The notes beneath the pieces were generated by a model, which saw only the letters and a program-made list of their open reading frames with translations, had not been told where the DNA came from and ran no database searches. DNA of 25,434 nucleotides from a virus. The DNA lies in IMG/VR virus record IMGVR_UViG_3300032084_001527, positions 1 through 25,434 of that record; one strand, 5' to 3'. Below are positions 14,241 through 21,490 of the stretch, piece by piece. The translations under genes were made by a program, and so were the position numbers. Each line of letters opens with the position of its first letter. Position 1 is the first letter of the stretch.

Positions 14241-14301
14241 GATGGTCTCATATGGGGGTATGTGAAAAGTATACCCAAGACGCCATAACATCAAGACCAT
14301 C
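14241..14301 (-). promoter_or_regulatory. Nested inverted repeats, candidate operators
   Basis: GATGGTCT (14241-14248) and AGACCATC (14294-14301) are a perfect 8-bp inverted repeat flanking the candidate promoter. Between them lies a second repeat, GGGTAT (14256-14261) and ATACCC (14271-14276), which overlaps the -10 box. This arrangement would suit repressor or activator binding at the start of the late operon. Confidence 0.45.
14268..14295 (-). promoter_or_regulatory. Candidate late promoter
   Basis: On the minus strand CTTGAT (14295-14290) and TATACT (14273-14268) are 16 bases apart, close to the alphaproteobacterial housekeeping pattern CTTGAC-N16/17-TATAnT. Transcription would start near 14261, upstream of the first late gene at 14237. 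No other promoter of this quality was found in the gap. Confidence 0.45.
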
Positions 14302-14310
14302 TATTTTTCC

Positions 14311-14401
14311 ATTTAATTATTTATTTATGACCCCTCTGACTGTCAGTCAGGGAGGGGTAAGGGGGGGGGTGAGTATAAATAAATAAATAAATGAAATAAA
14401 T
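14311..14401. other. AT-rich patch with GC hairpin, possible origin
   Basis: This part of the 315-base gap between primase and late genes departs strongly from the GC-rich window. A left AT arm (14311-14328) and a right run of AAAT repeats (14375-14401) are mutually complementary in large part. Between them is a hairpin: CCCCT-CTGACTG (14331-14342) pairs with CAGTCAG-GG-AGGGG (14344-14357) with a two-base bulge, followed by a nine-G run (14361-14369). A further small palindrome GATATT-TTTC-AATATC lies at 14436-14451. Easily melted DNA beside the primase gene suggests a replication origin; a terminator or regulatory structure is the alternative. Confidence 0.35.
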
Positions 14402-14459
14402 ACTACATTCCCTTACAGAACAGCCACTTAGCAACGATATTTTTCAATATCAAGATCAA

Positions 14460-14501
14460 GGAAAAAATGAAGAAAATATGCCCGACGCGAGCGCCGGGCA
14501 T
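14460..14501 (-). terminator. Intrinsic terminator of replication operon
   Basis: On the minus strand ATGCCCG-G-CGC and its complement form a GC-rich stem (14501-14478, outer 7 bp ATGCCCG/CGGGCAT perfect, inner CG pairs after a mismatch), directly followed by the T-rich ATTTTCTTCATTTTTTC (14477-14461). It lies about 50 bases after the primase stop codon, the right place to end the replication transcript. Confidence 0.8.
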
Positions 14502-14552
14502 CCAAATTACACTTTATAGTTGTGCTGCATATTCAGCCATGCATTGCCGGCA

Positions 14553-17075
14553 TCATGATCTATCCCCCGCCTGCCCCTTCCTCAGGAAAAATTCTTCCGC
14601 ATATTTCGCACCAACATACCATGTCGGCGGGCGGCCGCGACCAGTCACGGGAGGCATCCACTCGATCACCTTCCCGCTGTCCTTGAGCGCCTCCATGATC
14701 GACTTGGCCACCATGGCGTTTACGAATATCCCCTGGAACGAGGTCACCATATCGGATCTCTTGCACCCTGCCGCGCCCCTCGCCTCGATGAATTCCATCA
14801 CCCTGTTAAGGTCGCGATGGCTGGCGTTCTCGACATAGTATCGGTCGATCGCGGCTATCATGTAGATGGCTGACCAGTGCGCGACATCCAGCCCAAGGTT
14901 GTAATCTTCGGCGGTGATCGTCGGCCCAACAGGTTGCCGCCCGAGCGCCGATATCATCGCGACCTTCATGCCGTTCTCGCATATCCGCTGGATGATCGAC
15001 GGAGCGCCGGGCAGCTTCATCCGCGATGCTCTTTCGGCATGTCTCTGAAACAGGCTTCTGTCCTGCATCCATGTCTCCCAGATACCGGGATCGAACTTCA
15101 CCGCCTGGCATACGAATCCGCCAAGATTGCCGCCGCTCTTGCACGCGTCGATCAGGTTCGTGATCATGTCCGCGACCATAGCGGCGCGGCCCTGATCCGG
15201 TGTCTGGGTTTCAGTCGCCCCAATCGGGATCATGACGAAGCGAGCCAGAAGACCATCGTTGAAGCTGCGTCCGTCAATGCTCTCCCAGAATGCCTCGTGG
15301 GTCGACACGCCGTAGACGCATAGGTGCGGCTCCACGATGTCCTGCCGATCCTGGGTGGCATAGGCCTTGCCCCTGTAGGTTCCGCTGGCGGCGCTGTAGA
15401 GGTCTTTCAAAATGCGTCCGATGTCGCGCTCATGTGAGGCTGCGCGAGGCGCGAGAACGCGCCTGATGACGTCCCCGAACTCATCCACATTGAACAGCTG
15501 CGGAACATGGCTAGACACTTCCTTGAGGATCGCGGACCCGGATGTGAAATCCGACCCTGCCAATCTGTCATCGACGCCGCATCGCGCCATCATCTTCGAC
15601 ATGGCACCCATAGCCGATGACTTCCCGGCTCCGGATTCCGCAGTGCCAATCACGTAGATATTGGTCCGAAGGCCTGTTTCCGCAATCTCGACCATTCTCC
15701 CCATGAGGACACCGAGGGCCGCCACGGCCGCCCCGAACGCGCCCTGCTCGCTGCGCATGTTCGCGCTCTCGTCGATGAACAGCGTGGCTTCGCGCAGTAG
15801 ACCGGTCAGATCGCTCTCGAAGTCCTGCACAGGAAATGGCGGGACGTGCTCCGGGAAAGCATCCCGAAATTCCCTCTGGCTGGTCGGTTGGATCGGTTTG
15901 GGTCGGGCGCGACCGCATTTGCGCTCCATGAACCTCGATGCGCTGCGCGCTGCCGTCATCTCGACGGTTCCAGGATCGACGGAAATGTCCTCGATCGGCA
16001 TTCGCTCCGTCTCTGCCGATTCCACTTCGGGCCTGCGGGCGACGAGTGCCGCCATAGCCTCGGCCGACATACCCAACTCGGGCCGGATATACTGCTTCAG
16101 CCAATCGGCAGCCTGTGTGAATCCGTTTTCCGGATCGACGCTCATCCATCGGCACACCAGATTGATCGGCGTGAACGGTTCGTCTGTCCCGAAGTCCCGG
16201 ATCCCGGTAGGGACGATCCGCAGGTTTGGGTTTCTCTCGGCTTGTGGACGCCCGCTGCCGCTGCCTCGCCACGTCGCGACAGCCTCCCATGCTCCGAACC
16301 CGCGTTGCCTCGTCTTTGGCAGACCGAGCGCGGGAAACCACTGATCTATCGCGCCCGGCTCCATTGCCCTGTCATTAATCGACCTGCCCAGCGGCTTTTC
16401 CAGATCATGAGACGTGGCTGGATACTCAACCCTTCCGACCAATGATGTCCGTGGAGCCTGCTGCGTCAGCCCCATCCCCGATAGCGCCACATCCAGCACG
16501 TCAAACTCGGCCCGCCCAAAAACCGGCAGATCGGAGATATCGGTATTTTCGAGCGTATCCGGCGTCAGCCATCGGTATGGCTGGCCGGTATCGGGGTGGA
16601 TCGTCGGGGGCAGGACGGACTGCGTGCCATGAAGCAGAAGCTCGATCACCGGGAACCGGGACGACTTTCCGTCCGCGCCCTTCACGTTCGGGTCATACCA
16701 GCGCACGCGCGCCGGAAGGCCATCCAGATCGCCGCCGGGCCGATAGTATCCCATCCACCCCTTGGCCCCCTTCCGACGCACCGGAGACAGCTCCACCGCG
16801 CCGCGCAGGGCTGTAGCCACGTCTTCCCGGTCGGTATCGAGATCCAGGCCGATGACCGCGCCGTGCGCCACGCAGACGCCCGCATCTGGCCAGTCCTCCC
16901 ACTTACCGTGAACAAACTCCGGCGCGAGGGCATCGCAATACTTCTGCCAGCCCGGCATCGGCCGCCACCCGCCATCGCGATACTCACCCGGCACCTTCGT
17001 ACCCGGCCCAACCGGCATGACGTGGTAGCCATTTTCGCGGTAGTTGGCGGCGACAGCGTGATAAGGGGAGGTCAT
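14553..17075 (-). CDS. PrimPol-DUF3987 primase/helicase
   Basis: A protein of 840 aa with GAGG upstream of ATG 17075. Residues 1-190 are a bifunctional primase-polymerase (AEP) domain: VAANYRENGYHVMPVGPGTK, the catalytic GLDLDTD (D78, D80) and FPVIELLLHGTQSVLPP (141-157), then HPDTGQPYRW. Residues about 250-335 contain an accessory helical segment (PINLVCRWMSVDPENGFTQA). The C-terminal DUF3987-like ATPase has Walker A GTAESGAGKS (477-486) and Walker B LFNVDEFGD (527-535). The protein probably primes and unwinds phage DNA as a single-chain replisome initiator. It is the last gene of the replication operon and ends before a terminator. Confidence 0.88.
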   Translation of the reverse strand: MTSPYHAVAANYRENGYHVMPVGPGTKVPGEYRDGGWRPMPGWQKYCDALAPEFVHGKWEDWPDAGVCVAHGAVIGLDLDTDREDVATALRGAVELSPVRRKGAKGWMGYYRPGGDLDGLPARVRWYDPNVKGADGKSSRFPVIELLLHGTQSVLPPTIHPDTGQPYRWLTPDTLENTDISDLPVFGRAEFDVLDVALSGMGLTQQAPRTSLVGRVEYPATSHDLEKPLGRSINDRAMEPGAIDQWFPALGLPKTRQRGFGAWEAVATWRGSGSGRPQAERNPNLRIVPTGIRDFGTDEPFTPINLVCRWMSVDPENGFTQAADWLKQYIRPELGMSAEAMAALVARRPEVESAETERMPIEDISVDPGTVEMTAARSASRFMERKCGRARPKPIQPTSQREFRDAFPEHVPPFPVQDFESDLTGLLREATLFIDESANMRSEQGAFGAAVAALGVLMGRMVEIAETGLRTNIYVIGTAESGAGKSSAMGAMSKMMARCGVDDRLAGSDFTSGSAILKEVSSHVPQLFNVDEFGDVIRRVLAPRAASHERDIGRILKDLYSAASGTYRGKAYATQDRQDIVEPHLCVYGVSTHEAFWESIDGRSFNDGLLARFVMIPIGATETQTPDQGRAAMVADMITNLIDACKSGGNLGGFVCQAVKFDPGIWETWMQDRSLFQRHAERASRMKLPGAPSIIQRICENGMKVAMISALGRQPVGPTITAEDYNLGLDVAHWSAIYMIAAIDRYYVENASHRDLNRVMEFIEARGAAGCKRSDMVTSFQGIFVNAMVAKSIMEALKDSGKVIEWMPPVTGRGRPPTWYVGAKYAEEFFLRKGQAGDRS

Positions 17076-17082
17076 CGCGCCC

Positions 17083-17406
17083 TCAGAACGGAATTTCGTC
17101 GTCGGCTATGGCCTGCATCTTCGCGGCGATCTCTCGAAAGCAGATCAACCGAAACCGGTTCCATTGCTCCACAGTCAGTTTGGCCAGATCGCTCTGACCG
17201 ATGCTATCGAGATAGGCCCCGGCCTCGGCGCCGGTCTTTTGCACGGCGTCAGTTTCGGTCTTGTCGCTCACGGGTCCGCTCCTCAGGTAGATGTGCGCGC
17301 AGCGGTCAGAACAGACCTGCGCCAGTTGTTCGTTGCGGCGGCTGATCGTGACGGCCCCGCCGGCCCGCCGGCAGACCGGGCACGGGTATCCGGGCATAGA
17401 CGTCAC
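17083..17406 (-). CDS. Zinc-finger protein with SSB-like C-terminal tip
   Basis: A protein of 107 aa from GTG 17406 (GTGA overlap with the previous stop) or 104 aa from ATG 17397. CPVC and CSDRC (about residues 9-12 and 32-36) form a treble-clef-like zinc site. The helical C-terminal half (AEAGAYLDSIGQSDLAKLTV, WNRFRLICFREIAAKMQAIA) ends exactly in DDEIPF. Bacterial SSB ends in DDDIPF, the peptide that docks many DNA-repair enzymes. The combination resembles a phage family I remember as DUF6511. It lies two genes after a RadD-like helicase, and E. coli RadD is known to bind the SSB tip. Recruitment of host or phage repair enzymes is inferred. Confidence 0.7.
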   Translation of the reverse strand: MTSMPGYPCPVCRRAGGAVTISRRNEQLAQVCSDRCAHIYLRSGPVSDKTETDAVQKTGAEAGAYLDSIGQSDLAKLTVEQWNRFRLICFREIAAKMQAIADDEIPF

Positions 17407-17618
17407 CAGTATGCTCCCCGCACGTCCGCTTCCGGCTCACCGCTCTCCTCGATGTCAGCATCTCGGACGAGGTTCGTGGCTCCGACGATGATCCCGGAAT
17501 TCTTGCCGGCCGCCTTGGCAATCGAACCTGCCGACTGACCGCGCGCCCTGGCCCTGATCCATCCGATCAGCTCATTGTCCCGCTCGCGAGACACGGGCTT
17601 GATGACGATCCTGCTCAT
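17403..17618 (-). CDS. Small HTH-like protein
   Basis: A protein of 71 aa. The ATG at 17618 overlaps the helicase stop by ATGA, which decides it against the longer reading to 17825 that lies inside the helicase. The stretch ELIGWIRARARGQSAGSIAK followed by AAGKNSGIIVGATNLVRDAD has the spacing of a helix-turn-helix of the Trp-repressor/sigma-like kind, with an acidic tail (IEESGEPEAD). It may be a DNA-binding accessory or regulator of the replication operon. No family name can be given. Confidence 0.6.
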   Translation of the reverse strand: MSRIVIKPVSRERDNELIGWIRARARGQSAGSIAKAAGKNSGIIVGATNLVRDADIEESGEPEADVRGAYW

Positions 17619-19225
17619 GCCGCCACCCTCTGCTCTCCGCCACGCGTGCGGGTCAGGTTCCAGAACTTGCCTTCGCGCCTGATTACGGCTTCGCTCGGAA
17701 CGCGGATCTCGTGCCTGCGGTCGATTGCCTCCGCCACGTCTTTTGGCGGCGTCGTGCCCGCGTTCTGTGCCCACCACTTGATCGCTTCCCGGCGCGGAAA
17801 CCCGCTGTGCTCGAAGCAGACCCATTCCTTGATGACCTTGCCGTCGATCAAGTATTCGGCGCGCATGGAGACCGGCCGACCGTCGCGCGGAACATGCCGA
17901 AATACGGCGAAGTCCTGCACCGTTTGCCAGTTATCTTCGGCGGTCAGGTTCATGATCGCCTCGGTCGTGGCCTCTCGCTCGATCTTCGGCTCAGGCGGCG
18001 GAAATTCGTGCCCGCAGTCCGGACACTCCATCTGGCCGATGAACAGGATCGACCCGCAATCCGGGCACGTCTTGGCCGGTACCTCGCCCTTCTCGGCGTC
18101 CGGGTCTTTCGCCCGGCCAGGCGCGTCCGCAACGCTGATCGCATCTACGGGACCGTGTCGCATGACGTTCCCGGCGTAGTCCAGCACGAGGCCGTTTTCC
18201 TTGCCCTCCGCCGTACGCATCGCGCGACCTGCCATCTGCATGTACAGCCCAGTCGATTGGGTCGGGCGCAGGAAGGCCAGCAGGTCCGTCGCGGGCGCGT
18301 CAAATCCGGTCGTCAGCACGTTGACGTTGGTGATCGCTCGCAGGCGTCCAGCCTTGAAGTCGGCCAGGATTTGCGCCCGCTCACCCGCCGGGGTCGCTCC
18401 TGTCACCATCGCCGCGCTGATGCCTTGCTTGACCAGTTCGTCCCGCACGTCCGCCGCGTGATCGACGTTGATGCAGAACAGCAGCCATGACTTGCGCTTC
18501 TGCCCGAGGCCGATGATCTCGGAAACCGCCGCGCGTGTCACGTCCTGCGTGCCGAACCGCGCCGCCATCTCACCCTCGATGAAGTCACCGCCGCGCGTGT
18601 GCAGCCCCTTCGTGTCGAAGACGAAGCTGGGCGACTTGCTGATCAGCGGCGCGAGATACCCACGCTTGACCAGCATCGGGATCGGGATGTCATAGGCGAT
18701 GCCGTCGAAGATCGCGCCGTCGCCCTGATCCAGGCGACCGCTGTCCAGTCGAAACGGCGTGGCGGTCAGCCCGATGACCTTGAGGGCCGGGTTTATCTCG
18801 CGCAGACCCTCGATAAAGGTCTGGTATTGCGTCGAGCTATTCCGCGGAATCAGGTGCGCCTCATCGACCAGCAGCAGATCCACGAAACCGAACTGCGCGG
18901 CCTTCTTCGCGACCGACTGGATGCCGGCGAAAGTGATTGTCCTGCCCGTCTGTCGGCGCGACAGGCCAGCGCTGTAGATTCCTGCCGGTGCGGTCGGCCA
19001 CATCCGCATCAGCGCCTGACAGTTCTGTGCGATCAGCTCCTTGACGTGCGTGGCGGCGATGACGCGCGTTCCGGGCCAGTCCTGCGTCGAGCGGCGGATC
19101 AGTTCGGACAGGATGACGGACTTCCCGGCCCCGGTCGGCGCGACCACGAGAGGGTTGCCCCGACCGCTGCGGAACCAGTCGAATGTGGCGTCGACGGCTT
19201 CGGCTTGGTAGTCACGAAGTTGCAT
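17615..19225 (-). CDS. SF2 helicase, RadD/SSL2-like, with zinc finger
   Basis: A protein of 536 aa. ATG 19225 (MQLRDYQAEAVDATF) is chosen because GGAGAGG lies nine bases upstream; ATG 19234 is directly abutted by that site. Motifs in order: Q-like LRDYQ, Walker A APTGAGKS (29-36), DEAH (121-124), LTATPFR (153-159), TTGFDAP (305-311) and QMAGRAMR (330-337). A four-cysteine zinc ribbon follows (C387, C390, C401, C404), and a C-terminal domain of about 120 residues. The layout matches RadD and phage SSL2-like helicases that help resolve recombination or replication intermediates. It overlaps the methyltransferase gene by 14 bases. Confidence 0.88.
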   Translation of the reverse strand: MQLRDYQAEAVDATFDWFRSGRGNPLVVAPTGAGKSVILSELIRRSTQDWPGTRVIAATHVKELIAQNCQALMRMWPTAPAGIYSAGLSRRQTGRTITFAGIQSVAKKAAQFGFVDLLLVDEAHLIPRNSSTQYQTFIEGLREINPALKVIGLTATPFRLDSGRLDQGDGAIFDGIAYDIPIPMLVKRGYLAPLISKSPSFVFDTKGLHTRGGDFIEGEMAARFGTQDVTRAAVSEIIGLGQKRKSWLLFCINVDHAADVRDELVKQGISAAMVTGATPAGERAQILADFKAGRLRAITNVNVLTTGFDAPATDLLAFLRPTQSTGLYMQMAGRAMRTAEGKENGLVLDYAGNVMRHGPVDAISVADAPGRAKDPDAEKGEVPAKTCPDCGSILFIGQMECPDCGHEFPPPEPKIEREATTEAIMNLTAEDNWQTVQDFAVFRHVPRDGRPVSMRAEYLIDGKVIKEWVCFEHSGFPRREAIKWWAQNAGTTPPKDVAEAIDRRHEIRVPSEAVIRREGKFWNLTRTRGGEQRVAA

Positions 19226-20102
19226 ATGCCGCATCCTCTCCGATCAGGGAGACGGCGCGCTCCTCGGCTTCGGTCAGGAATTTCGCGGCTTGAGCGGCGT
19301 ATTCCGGCTTGAGTTCGACCCCGAGATAGCGGCGACCCATCTTGAGCGCCTGAAAGCCGGTCGAACCGATGCCGTTGAAGGGATCGAGGACCAAATCTCC
19401 GGGATTGGAATAGAGGCGCAGGCACCGTTCGATCACATCAAGCTGCAAGGGGCAGATATGCCGCTCATCCTCTGATCCGCGCGCAATTCGCCCATTCAGA
19501 ACGTTGCCCTGCTGGACTGTCATCCACACCGGCGAGGCAAGCTCCTGCCATTCGCTCACGGGAAGGTCTTCCGGTTGATGTGTGATCGGCTCCGGGTTCG
19601 GCTCATCCTTGCGGAAGAACAGCATGTAATCAGGCATGCCGACCCGGCTCATGGCGCTGTCTTTCTTCAGCTGCTTGTAGAGCAGGCCGAGTGCCTTGGT
19701 ACGCTGCATCTCGACCACCGGATCCTTCCAGATGGTGCATCGCGCATGATAAACGAAGCCTGCCGCTCGGTGTGCCTGGATCAAATCGCCGGAGAAATCA
19801 TGCAGGCCGATGAACCCGTCCTTGCCCTTCCTGGTCGGAAGGTCTGTGCAATGGACGCAGACAATCCGGCCCGGCTTCATGGCGCGATATAGATTCTCTG
19901 CGAAATAGCGGTAGTGCGCCATAAATTCGTCATGCGAGCCGCAGTTGCCCATGTCGCGCTCGCTGTCGCTGTAGACGAACAGATCGGAGAACGGCGGCGA
20001 GAAAATCGCGCAGTCGATCATGCTTTCCGGCAGGCCGGCCAGGACCTCGATGCAGTCGGCATTGTAGAGGCCGAAGTTGCGGCCCTCGAATTCCGGTTTC
20101 AT
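19212..20102 (-). CDS. DNA methyltransferase, beta class (N4-C or N6-A)
   Basis: A protein of 296 aa with AAAGGA eight bases before ATG 20102. The catalytic motif IV SPPF (35-38, in DCAIFSPPFSD) precedes the SAM-binding motif I DPFNGIGSTG (240-249), which defines the beta class. SPPF is typical of N4-cytosine enzymes, though N6-adenine activity cannot be excluded. Between them lie GLHDFSGDLIQAHRAAGFVY and PDYMLFFRKD. No restriction endonuclease is next to it, so it is an orphan enzyme probably protecting phage DNA from host restriction. The target sequence is unknown. Confidence 0.88.
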   Translation of the reverse strand: MKPEFEGRNFGLYNADCIEVLAGLPESMIDCAIFSPPFSDLFVYSDSERDMGNCGSHDEFMAHYRYFAENLYRAMKPGRIVCVHCTDLPTRKGKDGFIGLHDFSGDLIQAHRAAGFVYHARCTIWKDPVVEMQRTKALGLLYKQLKKDSAMSRVGMPDYMLFFRKDEPNPEPITHQPEDLPVSEWQELASPVWMTVQQGNVLNGRIARGSEDERHICPLQLDVIERCLRLYSNPGDLVLDPFNGIGSTGFQALKMGRRYLGVELKPEYAAQAAKFLTEAEERAVSLIGEDAAYATS

Positions 20103-21490
20103 GCGGCTGTTCCTTTCAGAAAGTCGGGAAGATCCACGGCAGGAGCGCGTCCATACTTGCGGCGCCCCCTTGCTCGCTGGGCGCCGGTCATGGCTTTCGT
20201 CATCGCGAACTTCATCCGATCATGATCGGCCGCTTTGCGCTGAACGTTGCGCCAGATGCCCTCCTCGGTCTCGGCAATGACTATGTGCGCGGTCACCTCT
20301 TCGGTTTGCCCGAAGCGCCAAGACCGGCGGATGGCCTGGTAGTATCGCTCGTATGAGTGCGATAGGCTGGCGAAGACCTGACAGTGGCAGTGCTGCAGGT
20401 TAAGTCCAAAACCGGCCAGCTTTGGTTTGGTCACAAGCACCGCCGCATGACCCGACGCGAAACTGTCAAGAGCGGCCTCCTTGGCGTCGATGGGCATGCT
20501 GCCCTTGACCTCCACCGCCCCCTTGATCGCCTCGGTCAGTGCCGCGCTTTCGTCGTCCCGCTCACACCACACGATGACGTAGCCGCGATGTTCGCTCGCG
20601 ATATCGGTGGCTCGGGTGACACGCTCAAGAAAAGTCCGCTGCTTCTCGGCATGCATGTCCGTGGCGGACCCGCTCGGAACGCGGAACAGCGCATCCCCGG
20701 CACCGTCCAGCAGATCGACGCCACAGACATGCAACTCGGTTTTGAGGGGCGGAAGGATGAAGCCGGTATCGTCTCCACCAAGGTCGGACGGCATGCTGGC
20801 CGCCCGCGCCCAAGATGCCACCCACGACCAGAAATCCTCAACAGCATGCCCTTTGAGCCGCCAATTCTGGGACGCCGTGGTGGTGTCGTTGATGAACCAG
20901 CGGCACAGCATTTCCATGCTGCCCATCACCCCAAGAAATTCGGCGTGCTGACCGATCTCCATGTGATCGTTTGGCGCCGGCGTCGCGGTCGCTGCGAGGC
21001 GGTAGGGGGTGCCTCTGAATGCCTCGACCAGCGCACGCTTGGTGCTTCCGGTGAAGCTCTTGAGGATGCTGCTTTCATCCAGCACCACCGCTCCGAACCG
21101 CGACACGTCCAGCTTGCCGAGGCGTTCGTAGTTCGCGATCACGACCCCCGGCGCGCCATGCATGTCCGCGTCCTCGCGGATCACGGCTGCGTCGACGCCA
21201 AAGGCCTCGCACTCGCGCTGCATCTGCCTGGCCACCGCCAGAGGGGTCAGGATCAGGGAGGGCTTGCGGGTCTCGATGGCACACTCGTCAGCGAATACAG
21301 CCTCGCACCCACTCTTTCCGAGGCCGGTATCGAGGAACAGGGCCGCCCTGCCCTTATCCAGAGCGAATTCCACGGCGGTTCTCTGGTGTGAAAAAAGACG
21401 CGACGGCAGGGTTTCAGGCCGGAAGCCGGACGACTGCGCTGCCGTGCCCTTCCCGGCGATGAAATCCAGATACGCCTTGCGGTCAAACAT
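20099..21490 (-). CDS. SNF2-like helicase
   Basis: A protein of 463 aa, with GGAG seven bases before ATG 21490. Motifs: SRLFSHQRTAVEFAL (Q-motif region), Walker A LDTGLGKS (53-60), Walker B VVLDESS (135-141), AATATPAPND, then in the second RecA domain VTKPKLAGFGLNLQ and motif VI QAIRRSWRFGQ (385-395). These are SNF2-family features, compact and without chromatin domains, as in many phages. It likely moves along double-stranded DNA during replication or recombination. Its start overlaps the clamp gene end by eight bases and its stop overlaps the methyltransferase start by ATGA. Confidence 0.87.
   Translation of the reverse strand: MFDRKAYLDFIAGKGTAAQSSGFRPETLPSRLFSHQRTAVEFALDKGRAALFLDTGLGKSGCEAVFADECAIETRKPSLILTPLAVARQMQRECEAFGVDAAVIREDADMHGAPGVVIANYERLGKLDVSRFGAVVLDESSILKSFTGSTKRALVEAFRGTPYRLAATATPAPNDHMEIGQHAEFLGVMGSMEMLCRWFINDTTTASQNWRLKGHAVEDFWSWVASWARAASMPSDLGGDDTGFILPPLKTELHVCGVDLLDGAGDALFRVPSGSATDMHAEKQRTFLERVTRATDIASEHRGYVIVWCERDDESAALTEAIKGAVEVKGSMPIDAKEAALDSFASGHAAVLVTKPKLAGFGLNLQHCHCQVFASLSHSYERYYQAIRRSWRFGQTEEVTAHIVIAETEEGIWRNVQRKAADHDRMKFAMTKAMTGAQRARGRRKYGRAPAVDLPDFLKGTAA

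Noticed and set aside
14467-14838. 123-codon plus-strand frame near the terminator
   Set aside because: It lies across the terminator and opposite the end of the primase gene, with no domain pattern.
17615-21490. DISARM- or Type I/III restriction-like defence system (helicases plus methyltransferase)
   Set aside because: No nuclease or specificity subunit is present, and all genes fit ordinary phage replication and DNA-modification functions within one operon.
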